Positions 11,559-22,480 of a stretch of DNA of 64,000 nt are shown here, in pieces. The notes beneath the pieces are model-generated. The model was not told where the DNA came from. It did not search any database and worked only from the letters and a program-made list of their open reading frames with translations. This stretch comes from Macrotis lagotis (taxonomy: Eukaryota > Chordata > Mammalia > Peramelemorphia > Peramelidae): NCBI RefSeq assembly GCF_037893015.1, contig NC_133665.1:105057937-105121936 (forward strand), read 5' to 3'. Positions within the stretch are counted from its first letter, which is position 1; every line of letters starts with the position of its first letter. The translations under genes were made by a program, and so were the position numbers.

Positions 11559-13640
11559 TTATTAATTATCTCTTAAAAGAGTTCTCAAAATGAAAACACC
11601 CAGGAATATTATGGTCAAATTCAAAAGCTCCCAGGTCAAAAAGAAGTATCGAATGTGAAAAATAAATAAATAATAAATTATAAATTTTTTTGAAAAAAGA
11701 AATATTGCAAGAAGCCAGAAAGACATCATTCAAATATTGTGCAGTAACAATTAGGAAAACAAGAGGATTTAGAATATGATATTCTGAGATAAGGGAGCAA
11801 GGAGTAAAACTGAATTTAAGTTTTCAAGGGTTGGGGGAATGGATATTCATTGAAACAGAAGACTTCCAAACCTTCCTGATGAAAAGACCAGAGATAAATA
11901 GAAAATTTGACTTTCAAATATAAAACTCATGAGAAGCATAAAAAAGAAAACGGTAAAGAGAAATCATAAGGGATTCAATCATGTTAAACTGTTTACATTC
12001 TTATATGGAATGAAGATAATACTTATAACTCCTAAAACAATTTCTTCATTATTAGGGCAGTTAGGAATATATAGACAAAGGACATGGGTATGAGTTGAAT
12101 ATGATGGGATGATAGTTAAAATAGAAATTAAGTGGTGAGAAAAAGGAATGCACCAGGAGAAGAGGAAAGAGAGAGAGGTAGATTGACATAAAAGAGGTAG
12201 ATAGACATAAAAGAGGCAAAAAAAAAAAGCTTTCACAGCGGATGGAAAATTGTTTGAATCTTACTCTCATTGGAATTGTCTCAAAGAGGGAATAACATTC
12301 ACGGGGTATAGAAATCTATTTTACCATACAGGAAAGTAGGAGAGGAAGGAGATAAGGGAGGGAGGTCCTGTGCTAATAGAAGAGAAGGCAGATTGGGGGA
12401 GGCAAAAATCAGAAGCAAAACACTTGAAAATGGACAGGGTGAAAGAAGAGAGAGAGTAGGCTATATAGGGAAAATAAAATGAAGAGAAATGCATAGTAAT
12501 CTTAGTTGTGAAAAAAAATTATGGCAAATTTTTCTGATAAAGGCCTTATTTCTCAAATATATAGCGAATTGAGTCAAATTTATAGAAATATAAGCCATTT
12601 TTCAATTGATAAATGTTTAAATGATATGAATAGACAATTTTTAGATGAAGTAATCAAAGCTATCTATAAACCATATAAAAATGCTCTAAATCACTATTGA
12701 TTAAAGGAATATAAATTAAAACAACTCTGAAGTACTATTTTATATATATCAGATTGGCTAATATGACAGAAAAGGAAAATGACAAATGTTGGAGATGTGG
12801 AAAGTTGAAACACTAATACATTGACAAAGGAGTTGTGAACTGATTGATTCATTCTAGAGATCAATTTGGAACTATTGCCCAAACTCTTTAATCAAGTAAT
12901 AAATACCACTATTATGTTTGTACCCCAAAAAGACTTTTTAAAACTTGTTTATTTGTTTTTCTTTTTCTCATGGTTTTTCCTTCCTCCTTTAGTTCTGAGT
13001 CTTCTTTCACAAGACTAATATGGAAATATGTTAAACATGATTGTACCTGTAAAACCTATATCAGAATACTTCTTATCCAGGGGAGGGGTAAGAGAAAGGA
13101 GAGAGAGAAAAATGTGGAAGTCAAAATCTTATAAAAAATAAACTTTAAAAATTATACTTACTTGTAATTGGGGGAAAATATAATTAAAATTTAAAAAACA
13201 AAAAAAGAAATGATGAACAGGCTGATTTCAGAAAAACCTAGAATGACTTACTAATGCTGAATGAAATGAGAATATACACTAACAATTACAATGTGTGATA
13301 ATCAAACATGATAGACCTAGCTTTTCTCAGCAATGCACATCAAAGGAATTTCTAAAAGACTTTTGAGGGAAAATACTATCATTCTCCAGAGAAAGAATTG
13401 ATGGAGTCTGAATGCAGATTGAAGCCCACTATTTTTCTTATTTTTGTTGTGCATGTATATAGTTTCTTTCACAACATGGCTAATATGGAAATGTTTTGTT
13501 TGAATGAACATATATAGTCTATATCAAATTATTTGTTTCCTTAATGAGAGAGAATTTGGAATTCAGAAAATTCAGAAACATAATAAAAATCATTTTTACA
13601 TGTAATTGAGAAGAAATAAAATTTTATTAAACATTTTTAA

Positions 13641-13941
13641 AAGATGACCAATCATGAATTATAATATATCACTTAGACCTCCCAAGGTCAAAAAAGGGGC
13701 TAATCACTGAGCAGGCCTTAGAGAAAGGTCTTAGATTCAATTGCTTGGCAACCAGTGGTTAGGTCTACCTAATTAACTAATTGTGCTTGGAGCTCTATCT
13801 CAGTTTCTTTTTTGATGCATATTGTATTTTTGAGCACTCTAGGTCAAATAACTGCTTGTTTTCCCTAAGAGATTATCTCCAATTTATCATATATATATAT
13901 ACACATACATACATACATGTATATATCCATATATTATCCTG

Positions 13942-13995
<54 letters not shown>

Positions 13996-14304
13996 CTTTG
14001 CATGTTGTCACCTGGAGAGCAAGGACTATCTATTGTCTTTTGTTGTAGCCCCATTATTTAGCCAAGTGTTTGGCATAATCTGCCTTAATAGATGTTTATT
14101 GGCTTAACTTGACCTGAGTCTAGTCTACTTCCCTCACCCATAGGCAAACTAGCCCTGACTTTTATAGATCCAGGAGGTAGACCTGGATATGTTTCAAAAA
14201 GTCTAAAATGGGAAAATCTCAAGTTTCTGCCTTGAGCTTCCACCCTATTTCATGGAAACCTTCCAGTTTCTACTACTAGACTTCATTCATAAGACTGAAT
14301 GTAA
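13641..14304. other. No gene; AT microsatellite
   Basis: No exon. Contains a TA dinucleotide array at 13941-13991 preceded by ACATACATACATG steps. Confidence 0.6.
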
Positions 14305-14461
14305 TTTTTTTTTAGGATTTTTTTTTTGCAAGGCAATGTGGTTAAGTGACTTGCCCAAGGCCACACAGCTAGGTAATTATTAAGAGTTTGAGGCTGGATT
14401 TGAACTCAGGTACTCCTGACTCTAGGGCCGGTTCTCTATCCACTGTGCCACCTAGCCACCC
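14305..14461 (-). mobile_element. tRNA-derived SINE (WSINE-like)
   Basis: Antisense copy with ACTGAATGTAATTTTT on both sides (14294 and 14462). Confidence 0.9.
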
Positions 14462-16167
14462 CACTGAATGTAATTTTTAAGGGATAGTTGATTTATTAAA
14501 GTCCAATTAGATAATTCTAAAGAAGCTTCCAGGGCAGTGAGGTAGTATAATGGATAGAGAACTGTTCTTGCAGTCAGGAAGATCAAATCAAGGCTTAGAC
14601 ATTTACTAGCTATATGACTCTGACCGGAGTCCTTCCAGCAAAAAGAAGCAGAAGCTTCTAAATAGTAAAAACTAATGAAAATACTTCCTTTGATTACTTC
14701 CTCCTTCCTCTCTAATCCTCTGACTGACCATCCTCACTCCCTATTGGAGAAGAGAATCAGGAAAAGGAGTAGAGGATTTGGATCTTGCCAAAATCTGTTT
14801 TATGAAGCATTTAGAGAAAATGAGAGATTAGGATTTAATGAGAGGTAATTGCAATGGTTCACAGCAGTGGCCAGTCTCGTTGGTCTGGTTCAGTCTTCCT
14901 TGCAACACCTGGTACCATTGTGCTCCACATTTCTTTTAAAGCTGTGCCCATTCTCCAGGATCCGTCCCAGTGCTTAACTTGGGCTACAGCAGAAAGCTGA
15001 ATATCATCAGTCAGCAAGCATCTGGCCTCCAGTAGGGAAGGAATGGAATAGAAAGGCAGACTAGAAGTCTTTTTCAAGGTTACACAGGTAAAATCATACT
15101 GTAACCCCTGCCCTCTCCTAGAATTTCTTTCTTAACTCAGACTCATGTGAGGATAAATTCCCTGGACTCTTTCTTTAATAATCTCTGAGGTCTTCCCTTC
15201 ATACTGCTCCTTTCTCATTGAAAAAAGGTCCCAGGGGACCTTGTTCCTCAGTAACCTCTGGTACTTCCCCTGTCCCTGGGGCTCCCTCCTCAGGTACCTT
15301 TGGGATATCCCCTTTCTCAAGAGCTTCCTTCTTAACTCCTAATGCAATTATAGAATTAAATATTGTATTTCCTTGAGGGCAGGGCTTTTCTATTTGGCAT
15401 TTAATGTCCAAGAAGCTCCAAGTAACCACCCTGGGCTCAGTCTGGTACTTGACCTGCATTATATATATTCTGGTCCTCAATTTCCTTATTCTTCAGCATC
15501 CTGGGGAGAGGCCACAAAGAAAGAGGGGGAGAAAGCAACAAAATGAAGATGAGAACACCATAAAAGGCCAGGCTTCTGGGACGAGTTTTAATCCCCATTT
15601 CCTTAAGAGACCAAACTTAAAGGAACCCATATAAAACCATTTCAGGTCCAAGACTAAAATGGAAGGACACTTGGTATCTGACTTTGTGGTAGCAAATGAT
15701 TATGTGCTCTGAGGCTGAGATGGATCAGTTCTTTGTTGTTTATGCTAATTTTTGCCTAATAATTAATGGAGATCCATGAGAGCTTCAATACATTGCTTTC
15801 TGTACCCCCAATCCACTATAAACCAGAGTATCAATGAAAACATCGGATATATTCTTCCAAGTTACTTCACAAATTTCAGAGAAGGCCCCTAGGAGAGATG
15901 GAATAGTACCCTCCCTCTACCCAATCCTGGATTGTAGAGATTGTGTTGTGTACTCAAAGTTTTCAGAATGTGCCAGTTTTGCCTGTGGTCAGTAATGTGG
16001 TTCCTTTAATGTCTGTCCCTGGGAGATTCTATCTGTGATTAGTCAATGAATTCTTGAATGCTACTGTCATTTATGATTCCCATTCCTAGCTCAGAGACCA
16101 TTGGGCTTTGTCCTGGGCAAGAGCATTGGCCAAAATTTTGACTTTTTGCTTTATTCCTTCCAGTTCT
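14462..16167. other. Unassigned unique-looking DNA with weak minus-strand open frames
   Basis: No named repeat recognised. Minus-strand frames at 15077-14859 and 15480-15199 are open, with Glu/Pro/Gly-rich peptides, but no convincing splice pattern or homology supports a gene. Confidence 0.35.
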
Positions 16168-16815
16168 AAATCCTATAATTCTTTTTTAAATTCATTTTCA
16201 CATTACTAAAATAATCTTGTTGTGAAAGTAAACACAAACCCCACCCCCCCAAAAAGAGAGAAATCTCAGGAAAAATAAAGTAAGAGGAAAAAACCGTGTA
16301 CTTTAGTCAGTGTTCAGATACCATCTGCTCTGTATCTGGGATAGATTGCATTCTTTTTCATAAGTTCATCAGAGAAGTTGTTTCAATTTTTTCCCCATAG
16401 TTGTTTTTTTTGACTATATTTCCCTCCATTCTATTCCTCCACATTCCAATTTATTCTATTCTTTCTCTTTCTCCTATTACACTGTCCCTCCTCAAAGTGT
16501 GTTGCAGCTGACTACCCTCTGCCATGATCTTCCCTCTCTTCTATCACCTACACCCCCTCTATCCCCTTTCTCCCATTCCTTTCCTCTCCTTTTTCCTATA
16601 GATTTCTATTCCCTATTTAGTGTAATAATATTTCCTTTCTGAGTCATTCCTGATGAGAATGAAGCCTCATTCATTCTCCCCTCACTTTCCCCACTTCCTT
16701 CCATTGTAAAAGCCTTTTCTTCATTCATTTATGCAAAATATCGTAGCCCATTCTACCTCTCCTTTCCCTTTGTCTCAGGACACAGTACATTCCTTTTTCA
16801 CCCACTGATGCCATC

Positions 16816-16976
16816 TTTTTTTTTTTTTTTTTTGGTTTTTGCAAGGCAATAGTGTTAAGTGACTTGCCCGAGGTTATACAGCTAGATAATCATTAAGTGT
16901 CTGAGGTCAAATTTGAACTCAGGTCCTCCTGACTCCAGGGCTGGAACACTATCTACTATGCCACCTAGCCTCCTCT
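16816..16976 (-). mobile_element. tRNA-derived SINE inside the L1
   Basis: Long T run, GCAAGGCAATAGTGTTAAGT, ending CACCTAGCCTCC. Confidence 0.86.
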
Positions 16977-17622
16977 GACTCCATCTTTATATTATACTAT
17001 TATATTCAGCTCCTCTCTGTCCCTTATCCAACTATGCCCCTTCTAACTGTTCTTATAAATGAGAATGTTCCTATGAGTTATCATTATTTTCTTCCCATGC
17101 AGGAATTCACATATTTCAGTATCATTAAATCTCTCATAATTAGCCCTTCCCATCTATCCTCTCTGTGCTTCACCTGAGTCCTGTGTTTGAAGACCATACT
17201 TTCTGTTTAGCTGTGGTTATTACAACAGGAAAGTTTGAAAGTCCCCTATTTTCATTGAATGTCCATCTTTTCCCCAAAAAAGAGGATGTTCAGTTTTGTG
17301 GGGTAGTTGATTCTCAGTTGTAATCCAAGCTCTTTTGCTTTCTGGAATATCATATTCCAAGTCCTACAAACCCTTTATGTAGACACTGTCAAGTCCTGTG
17401 TAATTCTGACTGTAGTATCATAATGATTGAATTGTTTCTTTCTGGCTGTTTATATTATTTTCTCTTTAACTTGTGTGTTCTGGAATTTGGTTATAATATT
17501 ACTAGGAGTTGTTTGGAGAGATCTCTTTCAGGAGGTGGATTCTCTCAATTTCTATTTTACCCTCTGCTTCTAGGATATATCAGGGCAATTTTGCGGGATT
17601 ATTTCTTGAAAAATGAAGTCTA

Positions 17623-18435
17623 TAACCAATATGACCAGAAAGGGCAATGATCAATGTTGAAAGGAATATGGGAAATCTGGGACACTAATACATTGTTGGT
17701 GGAGCAATTTGGAATTATACCCAAAGGGCAACAAAAATGTGCATACTCTTTGATCCAGCAATTCCACTACCGGGTCTATACCCTGAAGAGATTATGAAAA
17801 AAGAGTAAAAATATCACTTGTACAAAAATATTCATAGCAACCCTGTTTGTGGTGGCAAAGAATTGGAAATTAAGTGAATGCCCTTCAATTGGGGAATGGC
17901 TTAACAAACTGTAGTATATGTATGTGATGGAACACTATTGTTCTATTAGAAACCAGGAGGGATGGGAATTCAGGGAAGCCTGGAGGGATTTGCATGAACT
18001 GATGCTGAGTGAGATGAGCAGAACCAGAAGAACACTGTACACCCTAACAGCAACATGGGGGTGATGATCAACCTTGATGGACTTGTTCATTCCATCAGTG
18101 CAACAATCAGGGACAATTTGGGGCTGTCTGCAATGGAGAATACCATCTGTATCCACAGACAGAATTGTGGAATTTGAACAAAGACTATAACCTTAAATTA
18201 AAAAAAAACAAACTGTTATCTTATTATGTAATTTTGCTATCACTTATACTTTATTTTTTTTCCTTAAGGATATGATTTCTCTTTCATCACATCAAATATA
18301 GATCAATGCATACCATGGAAACAAAGTAAAGACTAACAGACTGCATTCTGTGGGAGGGTGGGGGGAGGGAAGCAAGATTAGGGGGAAAATTTTACAATTA
18401 AAAATAAATAAAATCTTTCAAAATTTTTTTAAAGA
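17623..18435 (+). mobile_element. 5'-truncated L1, ORF2 end and 3' UTR
   Basis: ATATGACCAGAAAGGGCAAT opens the ORF2 C-terminal part; 3' UTR follows to an A-rich end. It is nearly the same sequence as 54600-55430, so this is a young subfamily. It is inserted in opposite orientation into the ORF1-only L1. Confidence 0.85.
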
Positions 18436-18437
18436 TA

Positions 18438-18590
18438 GAGCAGCTAGGTGGCACAGTGGATAGAGCACCAGTCCTGGAGTCAGGAGTACCTGAGTTCAAA
18501 TCCAGCCTCAAGACACTTAATAATTACCTAGCTGTGTGACCTTGGGCAAGCCACTTAGCCCTATTGCCTTGCAAAAAAAGTAAAAACAAA
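18438..18590 (+). mobile_element. tRNA-derived SINE (WSINE-like)
   Basis: GAGCAGCTAGGTGGCACAGT to GCAAAAAAAG, directly behind the L1 tail. Confidence 0.88.
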
Positions 18591-18934
18591 ATTGTTTAAA
18601 AATAAAGAAAAATGAAATCTAGGCTTTTTTCCTGGTCATGACTTTCAGGTAGCCTGATAATTTTAAAATTATCTCTGTTGGATCTGTTTTCCAGGTCAGT
18701 TGTTTCTCCAATGAGATATTTCACATTTTCTTCTAGTTTTTAATTCTTTTGGTTTTATTGTTTCTTGATTTTTCACAAAGTCATCAGTTTCCCTTAGCTC
18801 TACTCTACATTTGAAAGGAGTTGTTTTCTTCAAAGATTTATCTCCCTTTCCATCTGGCCAATTCTGCTTTTTAAGGTATTCTTTTAATCCTTAACCTTTT
18901 AGACTGCTTTTTCCATTTGACCTAAACTAGTTTT

Positions 18935-18937
<3 letters not shown>

Positions 18938-18967
<30 letters not shown>
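18938..18967. repeat. TA dinucleotide array
   Basis: About 15 TA units followed by a T run. Confidence 0.9.
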
Positions 18968-18981
<14 letters not shown>

Positions 18982-20014
18982 GTATTTTTTATATCTTCTT
19001 CACCAAACTACTGACTTGGTTTTCATGATTTTCTTCATCGCTCTCATTTCTCTTCTCAATTTTTCCTCTACCTCCCTTCTTTTTCAAAGTCTTTTTTGAG
19101 TTCTTCCAAAGCTTGAGACCAATCCTATTTTTCTTGGAGGCTTTGGATACAGCTTTGACTTTGTCATCATCTGAGTGTATATTTTGATCTTCCATGGGTC
19201 CAAAGTAATTTTCTATGGTAATATTCTTTTTTTTCCCCTTTTGTTTGCTCATTTCTCTAGCCTATGATCTGATTTTATCGTGTTTCCAAAGCTTTTGGGT
19301 ATTTTTAGAATTATCCCCCTCCCCCCCGCCCTGGTAGCTTAATACCTCCAATGTCTTATGAGAGGCTCTTGACTGGTCTCTTGGCCTGTGCTCTGGTCTA
19401 TGAATGACCACAGGTACTATCCTCTGCTCTGGAGCTGTGAGAAGGTCCCTTCTCCTCTATGATAGTATGGGGGGCCCAGACTGGACTCTGGATCTGAGTA
19501 TGGGCAAAGCAGCAAAGTTTGCCTCAAGGATAGGAGAGAGACCTTTGCAGTCTCTCTCCACCCCCCTTACCATCTGTGGGCTGAGCCCTCTGGAAGTAGT
19601 TTCTGGTGACTCCATAAGTTCCCAGAGAAGGGCTGCCCAGAGGCTGGCACTGGCCTGGGGTCCATATTCACTCTGTTGTGGCAGAGTTCTGCCAGCAAGC
19701 TGTCCCTGGTGATCCTGGGCCAAGAGGTCTGGAAACTGCTCTGCTGCCATGGACCCAGGTGCCCCCAGGTATCCAGGCACCCCATGGGTTGTTCCTGGAA
19801 GGCTGGAGCAGGTTTGCTAGAATGCAGTGCAGCTGCATCCCAGCTGCACTGTAACTCTTTCCAATTCCCATGGAATAGACTTTTCCCCCAGATCTACCAA
19901 GTTGTCTTGGTTTGGAAAATTGTTTCACACAGTCTTTTTGTGGGTTCTGCCACTTCTGTGGGTCTTTCTGGGGAAGTTTCTGGAAATTCCTGCTTTCACT
20001 AAATCCTATAATTC

Positions 20015-20175
20015 TTTTTTTTAGGGTTTTTTTTTTTTTGGCAAGGTAATGGGGTTAATTGGCTTGCCCAAGGCCACACAGCTAGGTAATTATTAAGTGT
20101 CTGAGGCTGGATTTGAACCCAGGTACTCCTGACTCCGGGGTCGGTGCTTTATCCACTGTGCCACCTAGCCGCCCC
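20015..20175 (-). mobile_element. tRNA-derived SINE, first of two at one site
   Basis: Antisense copy between two copies of AATCCTATAATTC (20002 and 20176). Confidence 0.92.
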
Positions 20176-20188
20176 AATCCTATAATTC

Positions 20189-20344
20189 CTTTTTTTTTTT
20201 TTTGGTTAGGCAAACAGGGTTAAGTGGCTTGCCCAAGGCCACACAGCTAGGTAATTATTAAGTGTCTGAGACCAGATTTGAACCCAGGTACTCCTGACTC
20301 CAGGGCCGGTGCTTTATCCACTGCGCCACCTAGCCGCCCCTACC
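20189..20344 (-). mobile_element. tRNA-derived SINE, second of two at one site
   Basis: Antisense copy between AATCCTATAATTC at 20176 and 20345. Confidence 0.92.
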
Positions 20345-21069
20345 AATCCTATAATTCTTAAAGTTAAATTGTACAAGTACAGAAAAAGGGAGGTCTGGTT
20401 AGGCATCATTAGTTTCTGTGAAGAAACTGAAGGATTTAATAGGCTACAACAGATAATAGATTTAGGGTTAAAAGGGATCTTTGAGGTCATTTAGTCCATT
20501 CTTATATTCTTACTATTCAATATCTGTCTAGATCACATGGCAGTCAGAAAATATAACAATTTTAAATTGCATCCAGAGAGGTACAATGTTCAGAATGGAA
20601 GGGAAAGGGAGATCCTCTTCATGTTTGGACCACACTGATTCTGAGTTATTGTACGTACCATATTTCACTGACAAACTGGAATACCTGAAGTAACCAGGAA
20701 GGAAATGGGATTGGAGATCATTCCATCTGAAAATAAATTGAGGAATTAGGAATATGTAGCTCAGAAAATTCAAGTATGCCAAGAGTTGTCTAGAGGATCA
20801 TAGTTTTTGTTTGGCTCTACAGGGCAGAACTGGGAGCAATAGGAAGACATTACATGGAAGAAGAGACTTTAACAGTAATATCTGCCTCAAGGCTATATGG
20901 ATCGTTGCAATAAGTAATGAGTTCCCCCCAAATTAAATGTCTTCAAGTAAAGACTGCATGAGTATTTCTTGGGAATGCTATGGAAGGGACTACTATTCAT
21001 AATATGACTTAGATTAAATGCACCTTGAGATTCTCCTCTAGCTCTGAGATTCTGAAATTCTATGACCTG

Positions 21070-21931
21070 TTATGATCCCTGACCCAAGGGGGTTCCAGAT
21101 CCCTTTTGGAGATCAGTTCCCAGTTTGGGAATCCTAGCATCCTGGCTGGTGGTTCCTGCAAGCCTGTCATGGCCTGGAAAAAGTCCGGGCTTCTGAGCAT
21201 GTGGAGGCAGCATTTTTCCTGTGGTCTCTTTCGTTCCCAGTCCCTGGTTCAGTTTTCGGAAATGATCTCGTAGCTCTCGGACACTGATGCCAGACCGTAC
21301 AATAGTGTCAAATTTACGGAGTCTGCTTGGGGTGGCCAGGGGTTGAGACAATGTGCTCAGGGGTTTGTGCTCCGTAGGCCCATCTAGGGAAATGGCATGG
21401 GGACAAGTTAGACTTATTGGGGAGAAAAGTGCTGATACTCCTGTTCTTCTTCACCACCACTTCTCCCTCAATAACCCCAAATTTCCATCTTATGAGAGAG
21501 AAGTAATAGTGAAAGGTAGCATGGAAAACCCTGGGCTAGTAGTCTCATTTCAAAAGCTAGGTGCTGGTTCTATCTCTGTGACTTTGGAGAGTCCCTACCT
21601 TTTTTGGGGGGGTTCAACTGTCCCCATTAGTTATCCAACTAGATTGGATTTCATGATCTCTAAAATTCCTGACAACTGATGTTCTACAATGTGTGGGGCA
21701 GCTGGAATTTTATAGACTATGAACCTTTATTCATTCCAGGGTTTATTCCCACCCATCCTACTGAGTTCCTAAGCCCAGGATCTCACCTGGTGCTGAGACT
21801 TGAACACTGTCTAGAACCTCCAGGTCCCTCTGCCTATCCCTGCCTCCATCCCCATCCAGAGCAGCAATGGTGTCCAAAAGGAACTTCAGGCTCTCTTGCT
21901 CCCTTGGACTTAGACCCTCCAGGCCCAGCTC
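21070..21931 (-). CDS. 3' coding exons of an uncharacterised gene resembling SARG/PROSER2 proteins (partial)
   Basis: Two minus-strand exons, 21931-21787 (145 nt) and 21383-21070 (314 nt, ending TAA), are joined by a GTGAGA donor and a TTTCCCTAG acceptor. The split codon completes as GAT and both sides stay open. The first exon follows a textbook acceptor (TTCTTCCCCTTGCAG). It encodes LSPREQESLKFLLDTIAALD, close in pattern to LSTEEKECLLFLEETIGSLD in SARG (C1orf116) and the matching region of PROSER2. The second contains a basic conserved-looking block, RLRKFDTIVRSGISVRE, and then a loose Pro/Gly-rich tail. No catalytic motif, signal or membrane segment is seen. The 5' end is missing; a possible preceding exon ends at 25392. 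I know of no human gene of this kind beside KLHDC8B. Exon structure is fairly secure, family assignment tentative. It could be a marsupial-retained gene or a degenerating one. Confidence 0.62.
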
Positions 21932-22099
21932 CTGCAAGGGGAAGAAGGAATCCAACATGGATACCCTACAACAAAGAACTATTAATGTGTCTACTGTACA
22001 AAAGCATTATGTTAGGCCTTGAAGGTGGAAAATGGTATAAAAGTCAACTACACAGGTGGTGAATTATTTTATTTGAAAAGGCCACAAGTCAATTCTAAA

Positions 22100-22480
22100 G
22101 TGAATAGAGAGTTGGGTGCATGACTTTAAATAAAAAAGATGTTTTGGCTGAGATGCAACAATGTATGCATCAATCCTTGGCTACTTGTGTTAATTTTGGC
22201 TTAACAATTAACATCAAGAAAAGAGTTCTTCACCAGCCAGCACCCCACCATCCATATGTGGAACCATTGGTTACAACAAATGAAGAAATTTTGAATGCTA
22301 TAAATTCACTTACCTTGGCAGTATACTTTCTAGGGATATGCACATAGGTGATAAGGTTGACAGAAGAATTGCCAGAGTTAGTTCAGTATTTTGGAGGCAC
22401 CAAAGGAAAGTGTGGGAGAGCAAAGATATTAGGTTGCCTACCAAGTTGAAGATCTATTGCTGACCTCATGATTGTATGCA
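22100..22480 (+). mobile_element. RTE-like non-LTR retrotransposon fragment
   Basis: The open frame 22120-22347 reads VNFGLTINIKKRVLHQPAP, then HHPYVEPLVTTNEEILN, then a degraded YLGS-like block and KVWESKDIRLPTKLKIY in other frames. This order matches the end of the reverse transcriptase in RTE-group LINEs (GLxINxKKTxVLxQP, YLG). Frames are broken. Confidence 0.55.

Larger units (their letters stand above)
9244..13640 (+). mobile_element. L1 LINE with 5' UTR and ORF1, most of ORF2 missing
   Basis: The element starts with the marsupial L1 leader GGGGGTAGAGCCAAGATGGC. ORF1 remains (coiled coil KTRIGQM near 10490; RNA-binding block IIGLLEIHDQ near 11280; KMKTPRNIMVKFKSSQ near 11590). A long inter-ORF spacer (about 11820-12490) then runs straight into the ORF2 C-terminus (12520-12890, with a zinc-knuckle-like KCWRCGK) and 3' UTR pieces. 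SINEs are inserted at 10234, 11055 and 11410. Many stops; not active. Confidence 0.75.
16182..20000 (-). mobile_element. ORF1-only (HAL1-like) L1 on the minus strand, with nested insertions
   Basis: Flanked by AAATCCTATAATTC at 16168-16181 and 20001-20014. On the minus strand it has a 5' UTR (20000-19253), an ORF1 start MSKQKGKKKN at 19252, a coiled coil (IGQME-type), the RNA-binding part and inter-ORF/3' UTR DNA ending in a T run at 16183. No ORF2 reverse transcriptase is seen, so it is either a half-L1 or internally deleted. A plus-strand L1 end (17623-18435) and two SINEs are inserted within it. Confidence 0.7.

Noticed and set aside
13781-14107. 108-residue frame rich in Ile/Tyr
   Set aside because: It is translation of the TA microsatellite.
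15404-15634. Plus-strand frame with a hydrophobic N-terminus
   Set aside because: No splice or promoter support, and it overlaps the minus-strand open stretch; composition looks accidental.
17935-18156. Minus-strand 73-residue frame nearly repeated at 54935-55168
   Set aside because: Both lie antisense in the 3' part of the same young L1 subfamily, so the similarity comes from the repeat, not from a conserved gene.
18989-19252. Lys-rich 87-residue minus-strand frame starting MSKQKGKKKN as a host nuclear protein
   Set aside because: It sits between a typical L1 5' UTR and coiled-coil ORF1 sequence and inside target duplications, so it is the start of L1 ORF1.
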